Shown one piece after another: positions 22,701 to 37,700 of a stretch of 64,000 bases of DNA. The stretch spans positions 2,046,001 through 2,110,000 of the forward strand of contig JAHQIY010000003.1 in the NCBI GenBank assembly GCA_019054805.1, read 5' to 3'. Origin of the DNA: Brachionus manjavacas. Its lineage: Eukaryota > Rotifera > Eurotatoria > Ploima > Brachionidae. Numbering within the stretch: position 1 is the first letter of the stretch; each line of letters starts with the position of its first letter. Below the pieces are notes generated by a model. It ran no database searches. It was not told the DNA's origin and saw only the letters and a list, made by a program, of their open reading frames with translations. A program made the translations under genes and the position numbers.

Positions 22701-25700
22701 CTTCAGGAAAAAAAGAGGAAATAGTAAGGTGGCAATTACACAACGGAGTTGGGTAGCAAAAAAGTTCAATACTGTAAAAAATATGTGTAATTACATACAT
22801 ACACATATTTTATACAGTGTATGATTTGTTTTAGTGAATTTCTAGGTATATTTCGAGGTATTACAAAATTTAGAATTCTCAAAATTAAAGTAGATAGTTA
22901 AATTTTCATGTAATGCCATTTTGTTCTGAAAAAAAGATGATTATTTGATTCTGCTAAAATTTACAAAAATTTGATCTAACAAAAAAATTAATTTAAAGTT
23001 AAAATACTGTTCAAAATCAGTGATGGAAACTCTGATCTCTTTGATAAAACATCTGGACATAAACTCTGTCAAATACTTATCCGAATTGATATCCAAATTA
23101 GACTTGGACAAACAGACCGATCAAACTTTGTTCCTGTCCGCCCTGTTAACCAAAACTCAATGGTCTCTAATGCTTGAATTCGGGGATCCGAGAAAAGTGC
23201 TCAACAAATCCGGTTCCGATACGTCACAGAACTCGGCCAATTTGTCGAGCAGTGATGAGGATGATGATAAAACAAGTGGCACACGATTGAGACAACGAAG
23301 ACAACCTGTAAATAGCCTTGTAAATAATGTTGATGAAAATGACGAGAGTGAAGATGAGGACTATGAAGAAAGTGAAGAGGAAGAAGAGTCAGAGGAGAGT
23401 GAACATGAATCGCAGGACACGGAAGATTTGGACATTGAGGTTGAGAGAGTCAGCTCTAGTTTTCGGCTAAGTCAGAGAAATGAAAACTGCGAGAGTAGTC
23501 AAGATGGCTTGGATGAAGAACTGATCAGGGTTAATCAAAAAAACGGGACGAACAAATTTCAAAAAGAGAATGGATCAAAAGACATCCAAGAAGAACTGGA
23601 GAGTCATTCGTCTAATGTGTCAAACGTTTCGTCCACAAAGAATTTCAATGATGTCGATAAGGAGTCAGAAGAGGAAGAGACAGCAGAAGAGGAAAGTGAT
23701 TCGGGTCAGATTTTGAGCCGGCCTTACATAAGGCCATTTATAGAAAACCTATTAATAAACAGATCTCGATTGTCAAACACACCTAGCAATCAAGGTATTT
23801 AGAATATTTTTTTGTTTGATTTGGATTAAGTCCTTTTTCTTTAACGAAATGGAATATTAAAAATTACTCAGTTTTATTCTGGAGTACAAATAATAATAAT
23901 AAACTATCATTTTATGTTGTTAGCTTGAAAATATTGAAGATTCCTATGCTAAATTTATTTATTCTGAAGAGCTTTTGCAGACATTGATGTTGTTTTAGGC
24001 AAACTTTTGGTCAGCATTCATATTAGAAAAAAAAACTTTGAATATTTGAGAGACAGTTTTATTTTTGAAATAATTTTAGAAAAATTTTCAAAGCATCAAA
24101 AATTAGTTTACCAAATTTTACGTAAAATTACGTAAAGAACTATTTATTGAGATAAAAAATCTTAAAGCAAAAAAAAAACTTAAAATAGGGAAAGTTTTCT
24201 TATTTGATATATTTCAAAACTAATTCTTTGAATTAAAAATTTTACGTAATCGTAACAATAGAGCAAGCGTAAATAAGAATAAAATAATCAAAATAGCAAG
24301 GTTAAATTAGCAAATTCAGAGAAAATTTATTTGATAATTTACAAAATAGTTAATCAATAAATCAATTAATCAAAATTTTATTAATAGTCAATAATTAAAG
24401 TTAAACTATCAAAAAAATCATCAAAACTATTCTTTCAAATTTTACATCCTAAATAGATGCATCAACTGACTAGTTCTTGACTCTTTAGATTTTTTGGGCT
24501 ATAGAGAATTACTTAAGCAGCACTTTTATAAAATTGGTGCTATGGTTTTGATCTGCTTTCAACTGTGCTACCTCTTATCCGTCGAATTAATAAAAAGTTG
24601 CGGTGATCCATGAAGAAAAAATTGGAAATAGATTCACTGATGAAAATAAGAATATTTCATCGAAAATAATCCATGAAAATTTTTTTAAATATGGTAACAC
24701 AGCCTAAATGTATTTAATGTAAATTCGGTGACGTAATTTGAAAAACCGAAATATATCAGTCGTTTTATTATTTTTGTTTAAACAACCCACTTATCTTGTA
24801 GATCTTGAAGAGAGGAATCCAAATATATATATGAAATATTTTTTAAAAATTTTTAAACCTTTTTTTTTTAATTCAAAGTTTTTTTTCGGCTTATTCGGTA
24901 GAATTTTTCAAATTAGTAATTATGTTTGACGTTTTTTGATCCGAAGACGGAACAAGTTTGAACTGACCTTATTTGCTTATCGTTTTCAGTGGGACTTAAT
25001 TAGTAGAAAATAATTTTACTAAAATTTTTAGATAGCCGATGGGTCTGTTGCCTAATGTTGTTATTTTTTATGGGTTAAGAGGTTAATGAGGTATCACCTC
25101 AATACCCAAAAATCCCACCCATTTACCCCTAAAAATAAAATATTTAACATAATTAGACTGAAAGGACAAAAATGATGACAATGACGTCATTTTTTATGAA
25201 AAATTTAAAATTTTGTTTCTCCTTTTTTTACAAAAATAATTTGATTTTATTTGATAAAATTATTCGTTCTGTATTATCAATAATCGTCAATAACGTAATG
25301 GTCCGATAAGTGAACCGATTGAGTGAACACTGATTTTTAAAATTGAAATATTCGCTTTTAGTGACATGCAACAAAAAGCGAATATGCATAAATATTGCTA
25401 TTTTTTATGAAAATATTGCTCTGGTTTAGTGACATGTTTTTAACTCATGTAATTGACACATTATTTATAATAAATAATTTGAGATAAAAGTTTTTTTACG
25501 AAAAATATATTTTATTTGAATTGAATTTTTTAATGCATTATAGTTTTAAAAACAAGTAAAAAATGTACAAAATTTCATAATATATTGGAATCTTATTAAG
25601 TTGGACCACATTTAAGTTGAATTTTAAAAGTTAAACTAACTACAATTTTTACAATAGAATGAGTCATAAAGCCGAAAGAGTTTATTTTTCAAAAAAAAAG

Positions 25701-28700
25701 AAGTTGATTTTTAAATTAACATGAGTTAAAAACATGTCACTAAACCAGAGCAATATTTTCATAAAAAATAGCAATATTTATGCATATTCGCTTTTTGTTG
25801 CATGTCACTAAAAGCGAATATTTCAATTTTAAAAATCAGTGTTCACTCAAATATTTATCGGACCATTACGTTATTTTATAAAAATGAATCATAACAAACA
25901 AAAAGAAGTTAAAAAAAAAAGTATTCGATGGAAGATCTTGAAAACGCAAAAAAAGATGTTTTTGAAAAAAAATTGAACACTACTCAAGCTTTAAATTTAT
26001 ACAACATTCCGAGACAGATCTTTTAAACTAATCTTTTTAACTAGAAAAAAATCAAACATAAAATTTATTTTGAATTCGTTAATAATTCGTTTCAATTTTT
26101 TTCTAAATAATTATGTTTTAGCGTATATTTAAAAGAATAAAAATAAATATTTTAAATTTTTATATTTTTAAAAATAATACTTAAAATCCTTTTTTTAATT
26201 ATTATCGGGCTAATTGGGTGAATTCGGTGAATATTCTGGAAAAGAGGTTAGTTTTGGGGAAAAATATATATGTTTTTCGGGGCATTTCGGTTAACCCAAT
26301 TATCCCTATTAGCCCTTACATAATTAACCGCAGGAGGTAAATGGGTGAGTCAAAAAAATAGGTCTAATTCGGTGACAACTTTTGGAGTTTTCGAGCAAAA
26401 TGGGATCGTTTTATGCAATAAAAAAAAAATAGGTCACCCGGTTAGGCTCATTTACCATACATTATAATTTATTTAATTATTAAATGATATTTTTTTTATT
26501 TTTCAAATAATTTTTAAGATAATAATAAGCAAAAATTTAATAAGTTTTTTTTCGACTGATTTTAATAATTAAAATAACAATTCAAAATTAATTAAGACGC
26601 TTGATTAAGGCGAACATTAATTCTCAATAGAAAGACTTTAATTTCTAATTCAATAAGTTGCTTATTAATTTGAAAATTACTTAATAGCCCTATGACCAGA
26701 CAAAAAGTAGCTTGAGTAAATTTAAAATCTAAGAAAATTGTAAGCAAACCAAATATTTATTTAATTATTTGAAAACTAACCTCCAAGAAGGAGAAGAATA
26801 AAATGAAAAAGTTTACAATTGTACAAATGATTTTAAAAAAAAAACTATATTAAAAATACAAGAATAAATTAGATAAGCTGAAGAAGAAAAATTACATTGT
26901 ATCATTCCGTTTCGAATGATTAACTCCAAAAGGAGATAATAATATCTTTTATCACCAATGTTAGAAAGACATAAGTTAATTGAATCTTTTAGGCCATCTT
27001 TAATATAAAACAGTGACTTTAGACTCTTTTTGAGTTCTCCAGTCTTTGTACTTATGTTAACAATATTCGATTTAAAGAAATCTTCTAGAATTGTTATGTC
27101 TTGGTCAAATGACTTTAGTCTTGATCCGTTAATCCTTGGGCTAATAGAAAGATCATGAAAAATCTGAGATGCCAAATAGTTGTATTTTAAAGTCTCAATA
27201 AATGAGAGTTTTGATTGTAAATAAAGTTGTCCAAAATTAAATATTTTTAGACATATTATATAAATTACGTCTTTTGTTAAAAGCTGATACAGTGGATGAA
27301 CAATTGAGCTTGAATTAACACTAAATATCGGCTTCCAGAATTATTGGATGTACCAGCTTCATTTGTTTCGGCTATTTGAGTTAGCAGTTCTTCTAATCTA
27401 GCTCATTTTATAATTTACGTTATTTCGGTAATTTACGAATTTTTAGGCAAAATCTAAATAAATAAAAAGTCAAATTATATAAATGGCTCTCAAAAAATAA
27501 GATAAATAAGCAACTTTTCCTCGAATCTTATCAAAGAAATTCTGAAATTTAATTTACAAATATATTTGATGTCAACTAACTAAGTTTGTTTCGTTTAATT
27601 TATGTATATGTTACCGAAAATTTCTAAAACACGTAAATTTGAAAACTTACTGGTCTAGCAGTAAAAATGTTAAACTTAAAAAATGAATAAATTTTTAGAT
27701 ATTTACTGATATTTCTTTTGTATAAGTAATTTACTGAAACGAGTTTAGTAAATTTCTGAAACGAAACTTATATTTTCAAAATAAAAAATAAGAAATATTT
27801 TTCTCTTTGAGTTTTAGGAATTTACTTAAATCTTTTAGTTAATTACTGAAATAGTGTAATCAAAAATTTATTTGTTTTTGCAGCTTGAATTCCTCCATGA
27901 CATCTTGAGTTATACAAATGGGATTTTTTGCAACCACATCGATTTGTCATACAGTGCAGTTGCATTTTACCATGCCTTGAACATCAAGCATGTTTCTGGA
28001 AAATATTTCTTACTTCCTGTCATCATTTTTTGTGCTCGTTTTTGTTGATTATCACTTACATTATTTCTTATAACCAACAAAGAATTGGCTTTATCGATAA
28101 TATCATAAATAGGAAGATCTTCGTTTGATGATAATTCTTCAAATTTTAGTATATTACTGAAACTTAAAAAAATGTTTTACATAATTACTAACTGAAAAGT
28201 AAATTTAAAAAATTACTAGTAAAAAAACAAAACATAATTTTATTCCTATTTGTTTTACATTTTTACTGGTAGAACAGTAAATTTACAAATTAACGTGTTA
28301 TATAAATTTACTGTTACATATAGATGAAACAATCATGAAGTCATCGATTTTATCTTGACTGGGTCCCTGTATTCATCTAGATGGAATGCATCCTTCCAAT
28401 TTAAATAGTTATGATAACAAAAGTCTCTATGATTTCTTAAATGTCTTAATTCAGAATCAAACCAAGAACTATGTTGGTTTTTTCTTTCAAAATTAGATTA
28501 TCTTTGATAAATTTTCATTTATCTCTAATTCCAGGAAGTTCATCAAGTAAGGTAAAGTTAATTTTGGCCCAAAACTCGCCTAAATGCCAACCTTATTAAT
28601 ATTCTTTACAGGCATTTTCTTTATGGAGATTAAGAAAATGCCTGTAATTACTTGATTCTTCGTTACTTGATAGAGAAATGAAACTTCGTTTGGCAGACAA

Positions 28701-31700
28701 TTGAAAACATTGGAACAAAAGATTAGTGTTGAATGCTTTACTCGAATTTATAAATGAACTGTTCACGTGCTTAAACAAAGGCTTAATTGACTCAGTTAAG
28801 TTTTTTATTCATAAAATTAGAATTTAATTAGATAGTAATTTAACAATTTTATATAAAAAATAATTATTTTTAAATAATAATTTTAAACAAAATTTCGCTA
28901 AATTTTTTACATTGCAAATAATTTAAAAAAAAATAAAAAAGAACCGGCCACAAATTAACAAGCCGGTTCTTAAGTCCAAACCGATCTACCAGGACTAGGA
29001 ATATGAATAAATAATATTGGGTGAATGGGTTAATGAAAGATGATTGAGCATTGAAAAAAAGGTTAGAGAGAAAAAAAAAATTCGGACACTGACCGAAAAT
29101 TTGTCTGCTATTGGTTTCCTCACGTGTAGCTTGGAAGCGTTTGCATTTCCCGCCAATTTAACAGCCCTAAAAACTACAACTTTTAAAAAAAAATTTACTT
29201 TTTGAAGATACGAATGCTAGTGAGTCAAATCGGTTGAATGTAAGCGATTTAAGTGAACCAGGCAACACATTTTTGTGGGATTTATTGATGAACCAAAGCA
29301 GTGAAGCGCAAGAAACACATTCGACAATTGTCAAAGAAGCCGAAAAACAATTCCAGATAATAATTTGTCTTCCGACCACAGACAGACGCATCAAGTTCAA
29401 ATTCATCGAGGCATGCATCAAAAACATTCACAATCCGGTCACATGTCCGATCGCCCTGCGCCTCCTCACCAAAATATTCAGCTCATTTCAGCAATACACT
29501 GCCAACACGTTCAGCTTTTTGTCCGAATTCAAAAGCGCCAATAAGCTCCAGCCCTCTAAGCCAGTCACAGACATGCACACAGCTCTGTTCACCTCGCATC
29601 AGTCATCGCACCCGGCCAGCGAAATTCACAAAGCGGTCGCCTTGGCCGACTTCAAGTTCAATTTGATCGGCGAGTTTTTCATCAGTCTTGGCAATTTAGA
29701 CCAGTGCAAAGACCAGCACGTGCAAATACAGGTGCGGCTTCAATTTTTGTCCTTTATCTACTCGACTATCGGCTCTGTGGCCGCCTTTGATCTAAGCGTT
29801 CAAAATGTCAACGATTTGTGGTCGTGTTTGGCCAAGTTCGAGCACAGCTCGCAAATAAAAGACGACATATTCAACTGGTTCCTCAACCAGGCCAAAAGCA
29901 AAGACCAACACGCTCTCAGTGTTGACAAGTTCAAATTGATTTTTGTGCAAAAGATGCCTGTGCTCGAGCCGAACAGTTTTAGTCTGTCGGCTCTGCATCT
30001 TTATCAGGAGTTGTTCAAAATATACAAGTCTAGCAGTGAGGAGAACGAGGAGCAGATGACACAAATAGAACAGTCAGCCATTGACTACATACTCAAACTG
30101 GCGTTTAAATCAACGCTCAATGAGGTAAGCTTGTCGGCAATTCAGTTTTTGAATTCGCACCATTGCGACAATGAGGGCGAGTTTGTGCAAAAGTGTCTCG
30201 AGTATTTGAAAAAGAGCCGGCACAGACTCCAAAGTGGGGACTGTGTCGAAACGAGTCTGGTCGAGATTCAGCGAGGTTTGTTACTGTTGAAAAATCACCT
30301 CGATTTGAGTCAGCGCAAAAACTCGTATCGCATTCGTTTGGTGCAGATAAAAGAGCCCGCCTACTTGAACCACTCGAAGTGTCTGATTGACTACGACAAA
30401 TGGGACGGACTGGTCCGCTTTGTGTGTCATGTGAACTCGACAAGGTTTAACTTTGAGCTGCTGATGACTCTGAGCGACTGTGTGGGCGACTTGAAAGCGG
30501 TGGTGCGCGAAATCTTGCTCAATTGCATCAAAAGCGGAAAAGAAATGGGCAGCGACCTAGTCGAGAACACTGACTGTGACAAGCTGGTATTTAATTCGAA
30601 CAATTTGAGTAATGCTGATCTATGCAAGCAAGCCTATTCCAATCTAGTCCAAGGTATGAATATTTGGTCAATTATAATTTTTCTCTTTTAGTTTTATTAT
30701 TAGCTGTATTGTTATTAAATGCTTAAAATTGTAGGGTTTTTTCCTGTTTTTCTTGTGTCACTGAGCCAAGAATACAAAACTTTTATTTATTTATTATTAA
30801 TTGAATTAACCTCCTTTTAAGGAGTAGTAAATTTAAAAGTTAAAAAAAAAGAAAATAAAGATAAAATTGAATTGGCAAGTTTTTTTTTCTTTTTTACATT
30901 TCTATAAATAATTGCGTAAATATATTTCAAATTTTAGCATGCTTAAGTATTGAGTTTTAATGAAACAACGTAATTTCACAATTTCAAAAAAGTTAAATAG
31001 AAGTGTGAAAAAAAAAAGAAATAAAGTTCACGAAATTCAAAACTTGAGTGCTATCTGAATTCCAAATTTTTGACTCAAAATTCGTAATCTACGCCTTCTA
31101 AAATCTCAAAGATAATTTTTTTTAGGTGGGTCCAATTTTTTTTTTAAATTGTTTATTTAAATTTGAAACGGCTCTGAGTAATAAAACTCCTTCTGCCATT
31201 AGATAAGTAAAAAATAGAATTTTTAAATGAATAAAGTATACATAAAAAAATTTTGAGAAATAAAGTACAAAAAAGAATGAATTAGTAAATTACTGGAAAA
31301 AGATAGCAAGCATTTTTTTTTAAATTTTAGTGTAAGATTGAAAATCAGAGAGATAATCCCTTATCATTTAACCATTCACTGAATTCATTCCTTATATTAG
31401 ATAGTTGTGTTTTTTTCTTACAAGATCTGGGGCTATTAACAAAAGCACTGACATAGTCTTTGATTAATTCAATAGTTAGTGTATTTTTGAAAAGAAAATA
31501 TATTAAAGTGTCATTTATTTATATTAATTAGTCAGCATAAAAATTAATCAATTGAATGTATGAATCGTAAATTAAAAGTAATAGTTGTCATTTTAAGTAA
31601 TTAGTTATCACATAATAAAATTAAATGTTATAAAGTAAAGAGTCACAAAAAAAAAATTTAATCATAAAAAAATTAAGAAAATATTTTCAATTATTTCATT

Positions 31701-34700
31701 ACTAATGATTTTAATTCTTTTTTTGGTCGTCCTACTCCTCTTTATTTTCCTAAAGGTATGTCGCAAGCTTCAGCTGGAAAGGACTCGAATAATCCTTGGC
31801 TTTAATCAACACCAATTATATGCTTCCACATTATTAAATGGGATAACAGCGCTATTGTAGGAATTTGCTGCTAGGGTAGTCTCATTATTACCTTCTTCTA
31901 CCTCAGTTTCAATTAAAGTGTTCCTCAAGTTGTCATGAGTTTCGATTTATTCGTCGAAAGCCTCATGAATATCTTCATAACCCCCCGATTCCCCATAAAA
32001 TTATTTATTGGGGTCGTAAGATTCGAGCCATGGTTCATTGAAATAAGTTACCATTTTGACTATGACAATTAATACATTAAAGTAACATTTAATCTTTTTA
32101 ATGACAATTAATACATTTAATTTACATTAATTTTATTGACGTTTAATCAAAATAAATGACGCTTTAATATGCGGCCTTTTGAAAATAACACTATTTTTAA
32201 GATATTTTATAAATAGTTTATTTAAACGAACTTCAATGTTATCTAAAAAGGGGAACCTAGAAAATAAGATAAATAAATACACCAACGAACTAGAACAATG
32301 GCTTATTAAATGGAAAATGAAGATATCAGTTGAAAAGTCATGTTCAGTAGTCTTTTCTAGGTACAAAAAAGAGGGTGATAATCTAAACTTAAAAATCAAT
32401 GGAAACAGAATAGTGAGCCAAAAAGAAATCAAGTTTCTTGGTATTAGATTTGATTCCAAGTTAAATTTTAATGTACTGGTAGACGAAATCAAAGAACGCT
32501 GTAATAAAAGGTTAAATATTATTAAGATATTGTCAAATAAAAAATGAGGTCTCAATCAAAACACACTAGGAAATTTATATAAATCATTAGTTGGATCAAT
32601 TTTAGACTATTCTTTTCCTTGCTTGAATTCATTTTCAGAAAATAATATCAAAAAACTACAAGCAATTCAGAATACAGCAGGAAATCTATTCTTAAGTTAA
32701 AATATGATACTCATTCCAACATGTTGCATCATGAGGCTTTTAATAAACTTAAATTACTAACAGTCTCAAATCGGCTTTTTGAGTTGAGTGAGAAATATGT
32801 TGGGACAGGACTGAGCCATTCTATTCCATTGATTGTCAGACTGGTGGAGGAATGCATAGAAAGTTTGGAATCGAGATATATTGAATACCCAACTCCATTG
32901 TGTAATTGCCACCTTACTATTTCTTCTTTTTATCTTGAAAATTGAACTATTTTAACATGTGCCACATGAAACAATCTTTTCCAATTTATGTCTTTTCAAC
33001 TTTCATTTTTTTAGCTAATTTACTCTATTTTGATTCTTTTTTTTTTATCTCATTTTATTAACTTTAATTTTATTTTTATTTTATTTTTTTATTTTATTTT
33101 TAACTTATTCTGAAGGAGCTCTAGCTCGGTACAGAAAACAAATAAATAAAATTAATAAATAATCTAGTTTTTGTTCTTCTAAGAAATTTATCAGGAGGTC
33201 CGATGGAGTATCTTGAGGAAAATTATAACTGTACTTAATTGAAATATTTTGGAGAAATTGTAGCCTAGAGTGGTTTGCTTTTGAGACTAAGGAATGAAGA
33301 ATAGGAATGAAGAAACTATAATCAAAAATAGAGCCAATTAATGATTTATATATATTAACCAAAGTATTGTGGTTAAGTTTCCAAGACTCTTGTTAATTTT
33401 TAAGACGTTTATACGATCAATGCAACTCAATCTTATAAAGCCTACATGCGAGTCGAAGCTTAGGTTATCATTTAAAGTGATGCCTAGAAATAAAGGCTTT
33501 TTTTCATACGGTAAATTTTTCTAAAAAGTTTTAAAGTAAGAGATTGGTTTTTACCTGGATTTCCGGAGAAAATGGTATGACTACACTTTTCAGGGTAAGG
33601 GGTAAGGATTCCAAAAATAGCAAACCCTTTAAAAAGCTGTTGTTCCTTAAGACTTAAAATCTCAAAGATAAAACTTAAATATACTAAAAAAGTATATATA
33701 TTCTGAAAGAGCATAAAATTCTCTACATGCAAATGTAATTTAAAAAAAAAGAGTGTGGCGGTTTCAATTGAATAAAACAGTAAAAAAATAAAAAAAATAA
33801 GAAAGACCTAGAGTCTCATTAATTATTTAGCAGTTCATTTAGGAGAGTTATGAAGTGATTAAGTTCGAGAATGCCCATACAAAGTCAGAAATCCAATCAA
33901 TGACTCAACAGTTCCATCTTTCTTATATTCTCGATTGCTAAATGAAATTTCTTTAATTTTATCGATCATTTTTTCTTCGAATTCTTCTAGGTTTTTTATG
34001 TTTTAATTTTCACTTTCTAGTATTTCGTTTAATTCACTAAAGGACAGATTTCTCACTAGATTTTTTCTTCACTTTGTCTTGATTCTTTTAATAGACATTC
34101 CAGAATTTCTCTTGTAAATTTATTGACCATCATTTTTTTTAAATGTAGTTTTTTTTGAGATTGAGTAAGATTGAATCTCAAAGCTTTATTTCTCATAGGT
34201 TTTATGAGAAAATATGAGAAATAAATGCGAGTCGAAATGATCTTGGGGAATGTTCTGTGTCTATTTAAAAAATTTACTAAACAATAATTACCATTTACTA
34301 AATTTAAATTTTTTTTATCACTTAGAACGTGAGCATAAGCAATAGAATTTAATTTAATAACCATTATTATTAAATGTTTTGTTGATTTTAAAAGAGGATC
34401 ACCACTTTTAATTTATATGATTAGGTTAATTTTGAAGATTTGTTTTGAATTGATAGTTTTCAAATTTTATTTGTACCGTATTTACTTCTATTTCTTATAT
34501 TCGAGTAAATACGGTAATTGATTTTAGGAATACCATGGAATGTTGGATTTTGATCGAGAAGAAAATGTGAGGTCCAGTCTTTATTCTCATTCTATATGTT
34601 TTCTCATTATTTTTTTGAATACCAGCTTTGTTTATTGTTGTGTATAGTGATGAAATCGAACAACTAAGAATTCGGAATAAAATGTTATTAAAATAAAATA

Positions 34701-37700
34701 TTTTAAAAAAAATCCAAAAAGGTTTTTTGAAAAACGACTTATTTGAATTAAATATTTAAAATGAACAATATTTAAAACAATAATTTACATAGAAAAAAAA
34801 TTGAATTAGATATTTGATTCACTAAAATTTTATTTTTATTTTCGACTTTTCTAAAAATCTAATCAAATATTCGAATTTTCTGATGAGCTTTTCTGGCTAA
34901 ACTAATTAATCTTTCAGCTTTAATTTCGGATTTACATTTTCAACCAGCTCAAACATCGTGATACATTTGGAACCATTTAGATTTCGGTGGTTATTGGCAA
35001 AAATATTATTGGATTTTCGAATACTTGGATGTATACGAGAATGGGCGGTGCTTCACATTTAATTTAAAAAAAGCATTGAAAAAGACTTACAAGAGTCTTA
35101 CAACAACAGTCTTATTCTTTGTATTTAAAATAGAGTGGCGCCTTTAATTCAATTGAATAAAGCGCTATTTTTTTAAGAGATATTTTCCATAGGATGAATT
35201 TATTACTAAATTTGAATATTGAAATGAAAGAATATAAAAATTTTGTTGAAAATGGTAAATAATTTAATTACCCAAAGAATCAATTAATAGAATTACTAGT
35301 AAATTTAAAGCAATCTTTGATTAGTAGTAGTAGTAGTTCTTGCTGCGATACCTAACATGTAGATTGTCTAAGCCCATCACCGCCAATTGGCCGTGTAGAG
35401 CTGTAGCAGCCGATTCCATTGAACTTATCTAAAGCCATTTTAAAATTAGCGGTTGACTTGGATTTCACCACATTTTCTGGCAACTAATTCCAATGCGGAA
35501 CTACTCTGTTTGAGAAAAATACATGTCTGGCATTTACTGCAGCCGCAAAATCGTTCCTAATTTGAGCAGGGAAACTTTCTACTCTGGACTCAATTTGTGC
35601 CAAAATTTCACATTACTAAATTCTATCATTTTGTATTCGATTTCAAAAATTAATTTATTGAAATTTAATTAAAATAAAAATATTTTCATTTACACAGTTA
35701 TAAATTTTTATTGAAATATTTCAAAAGTTTAACTCAAATTTTAATTTAAATGAGTCTTTGCTACATAAAAATTATGTCAATTGCTTTAAAGTTTAGTAAA
35801 AAATATTAATTAGTTAAAATATTATAAAAAAATAAAATTAAAATTTAATTTTTGATCAGCATTATTTATTAATAAAATATAAAATTATCTTTTTTTTTTT
35901 GGAAATAAAACGGATTCGGGAATGTTGAGCTTTATTGGCAAATTGAACATTAATTGGCCAAATATGACAAGAATGACCAACTTCTCATCTAAATTTTAAT
36001 TAGAAACAAAACAACAAAATAATAATTCTAGAAGAATCTAAGAAATAAAGATTCGTCATTCTAAGTTTTAGATAAAAATATTGTCTACCAAAATATTGCA
36101 TTTCATAAATGTAACATTTATTGTAACACAAATTCTTTAAATTGAAATCTTTTAATTTCAATACATTAAAATACGTGACAAACTTCACTAAAATTAGAAA
36201 TCAATTTTTATTAATAACTTTTAAATAGAAAATGAATAAAATTAAAAAAATACAATTTGATTTTTTTTACCTAAAAATAAAAATTATAAAATCAAAAATG
36301 TAAAAATTTTTTGAACAAGTCCAGCATTTTTGTTGATCCAATAGTTAGATAAAAATACTGGTTCAAAAAATGTGGTTAACAATTATTTTCATATTTTTCA
36401 AATTTTTATAAGATGAAAATAATAAAGGGTCAAAAAAAATACATTCTTACATTTGTACTCCTTTTCATTCTCCTGGGTCCTTTTAAAATTTGTTAAAATT
36501 TTTCTATTTTTTCGATGATTTCCAGGTAATCAAAACACAGAAATGTTCAAACTAATCCATACACTGATTGAAAAAGAGGATGCGCTGTACATAAAGCTTT
36601 TCTCAAACGGCCAAGAGTTGACCACCGAGTCCAAGCTGCTGAGCGAACTGGGCCTCAAAGACTGCCACACAATCCACGTGAGCCTCTTTTCCAAGTCTTT
36701 CCTCAACCAAACAAACAACCTGCCCGGCCGGCTAGAGCCCCAAACACTGCCCATTGTGATCCTGTCCCGCGAAGAAAACTTCAAAGCGCTGTTCAAGCTG
36801 CTCAACCTGCTGGCGCGAATGTCGGGCCACGACCTCGAGCCCATGGTGAGAAAAAAAATCTGCCACTTGAGCCAAAAATGCTGGAAAATAATCAACATGC
36901 TGCCCTCCAGTGCCACACTGCTCGCCTCAATCAAACAATCAAAAGACTTCAATCTGTGCGAACTGCACCAAGAGCTGCTCGATCGGACCGGTTCGCCCAA
37001 GACCGAGCCGTTCGATCTCACCAAATCGATCAGCTTCGACAGACCCTACCAACTGCTCTATTACATCCAGCTAATTCAAGTGACATTCGCGCACCCCGAC
37101 AACACTCGCCAAGACAAAAAAATGGCCACATGCACAAAGTACATCTACAAACTAGCCCTGTTGCTGGCCAACTTTTTGTCCGACAAAAGCTCCATCGAGC
37201 CTTCAAGCTTGCTCAGGTTCGACGTCAAGCTCGACTGCATGAACATCTTGTTCAGTTTGTTGAGCCGATGCTTGCTCGATGCCACTGCCACTGCCGCTGC
37301 CGCCACCACTCATCCAGACAACCGCGAGCAAACACCAAAAAAAAAGCAGAAAAAAAACTTCCACCTGTTGGACAAGCTAAACTATCGTCCCAGTCAAATT
37401 CGTTCAGATCTACTTTCTTCCATTCTCCAGCCTGATACTTTTCTGTTCATCGATTTCATACTCAACGTTCAGTGCCTAAGCTCTGCGAGTCGATCGGACT
37501 CGAGTCTGAATGTGCTCAATCAATCAATGAAGCTGCTGGTGGACTCTCTGACCAGCGAACATTTGGAGCCGAGGCTAAGAGACGGCCTGGTCGATGACAC
37601 AATGCGCCAAAGCCGCCGCGGCTGGTTCAAGGCGCTTCTAATGAGCTCAAAATGGGATGTGTATCGCACAGACGCGTCTACATGGATGCACAGGCTGTGT

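Noticed and set aside
32133-32555. 140-codon minus-strand frame
   Set aside because: Antisense of a plus-strand LINE RT fragment and spans a MULE boundary. Not a gene.
36530-37024. Minus-strand frames opposite exons 7 and 8 (for example 29792-30064, 36530-37024, 37520-37993)
   Set aside because: Shadows of USP34 coding sequence.
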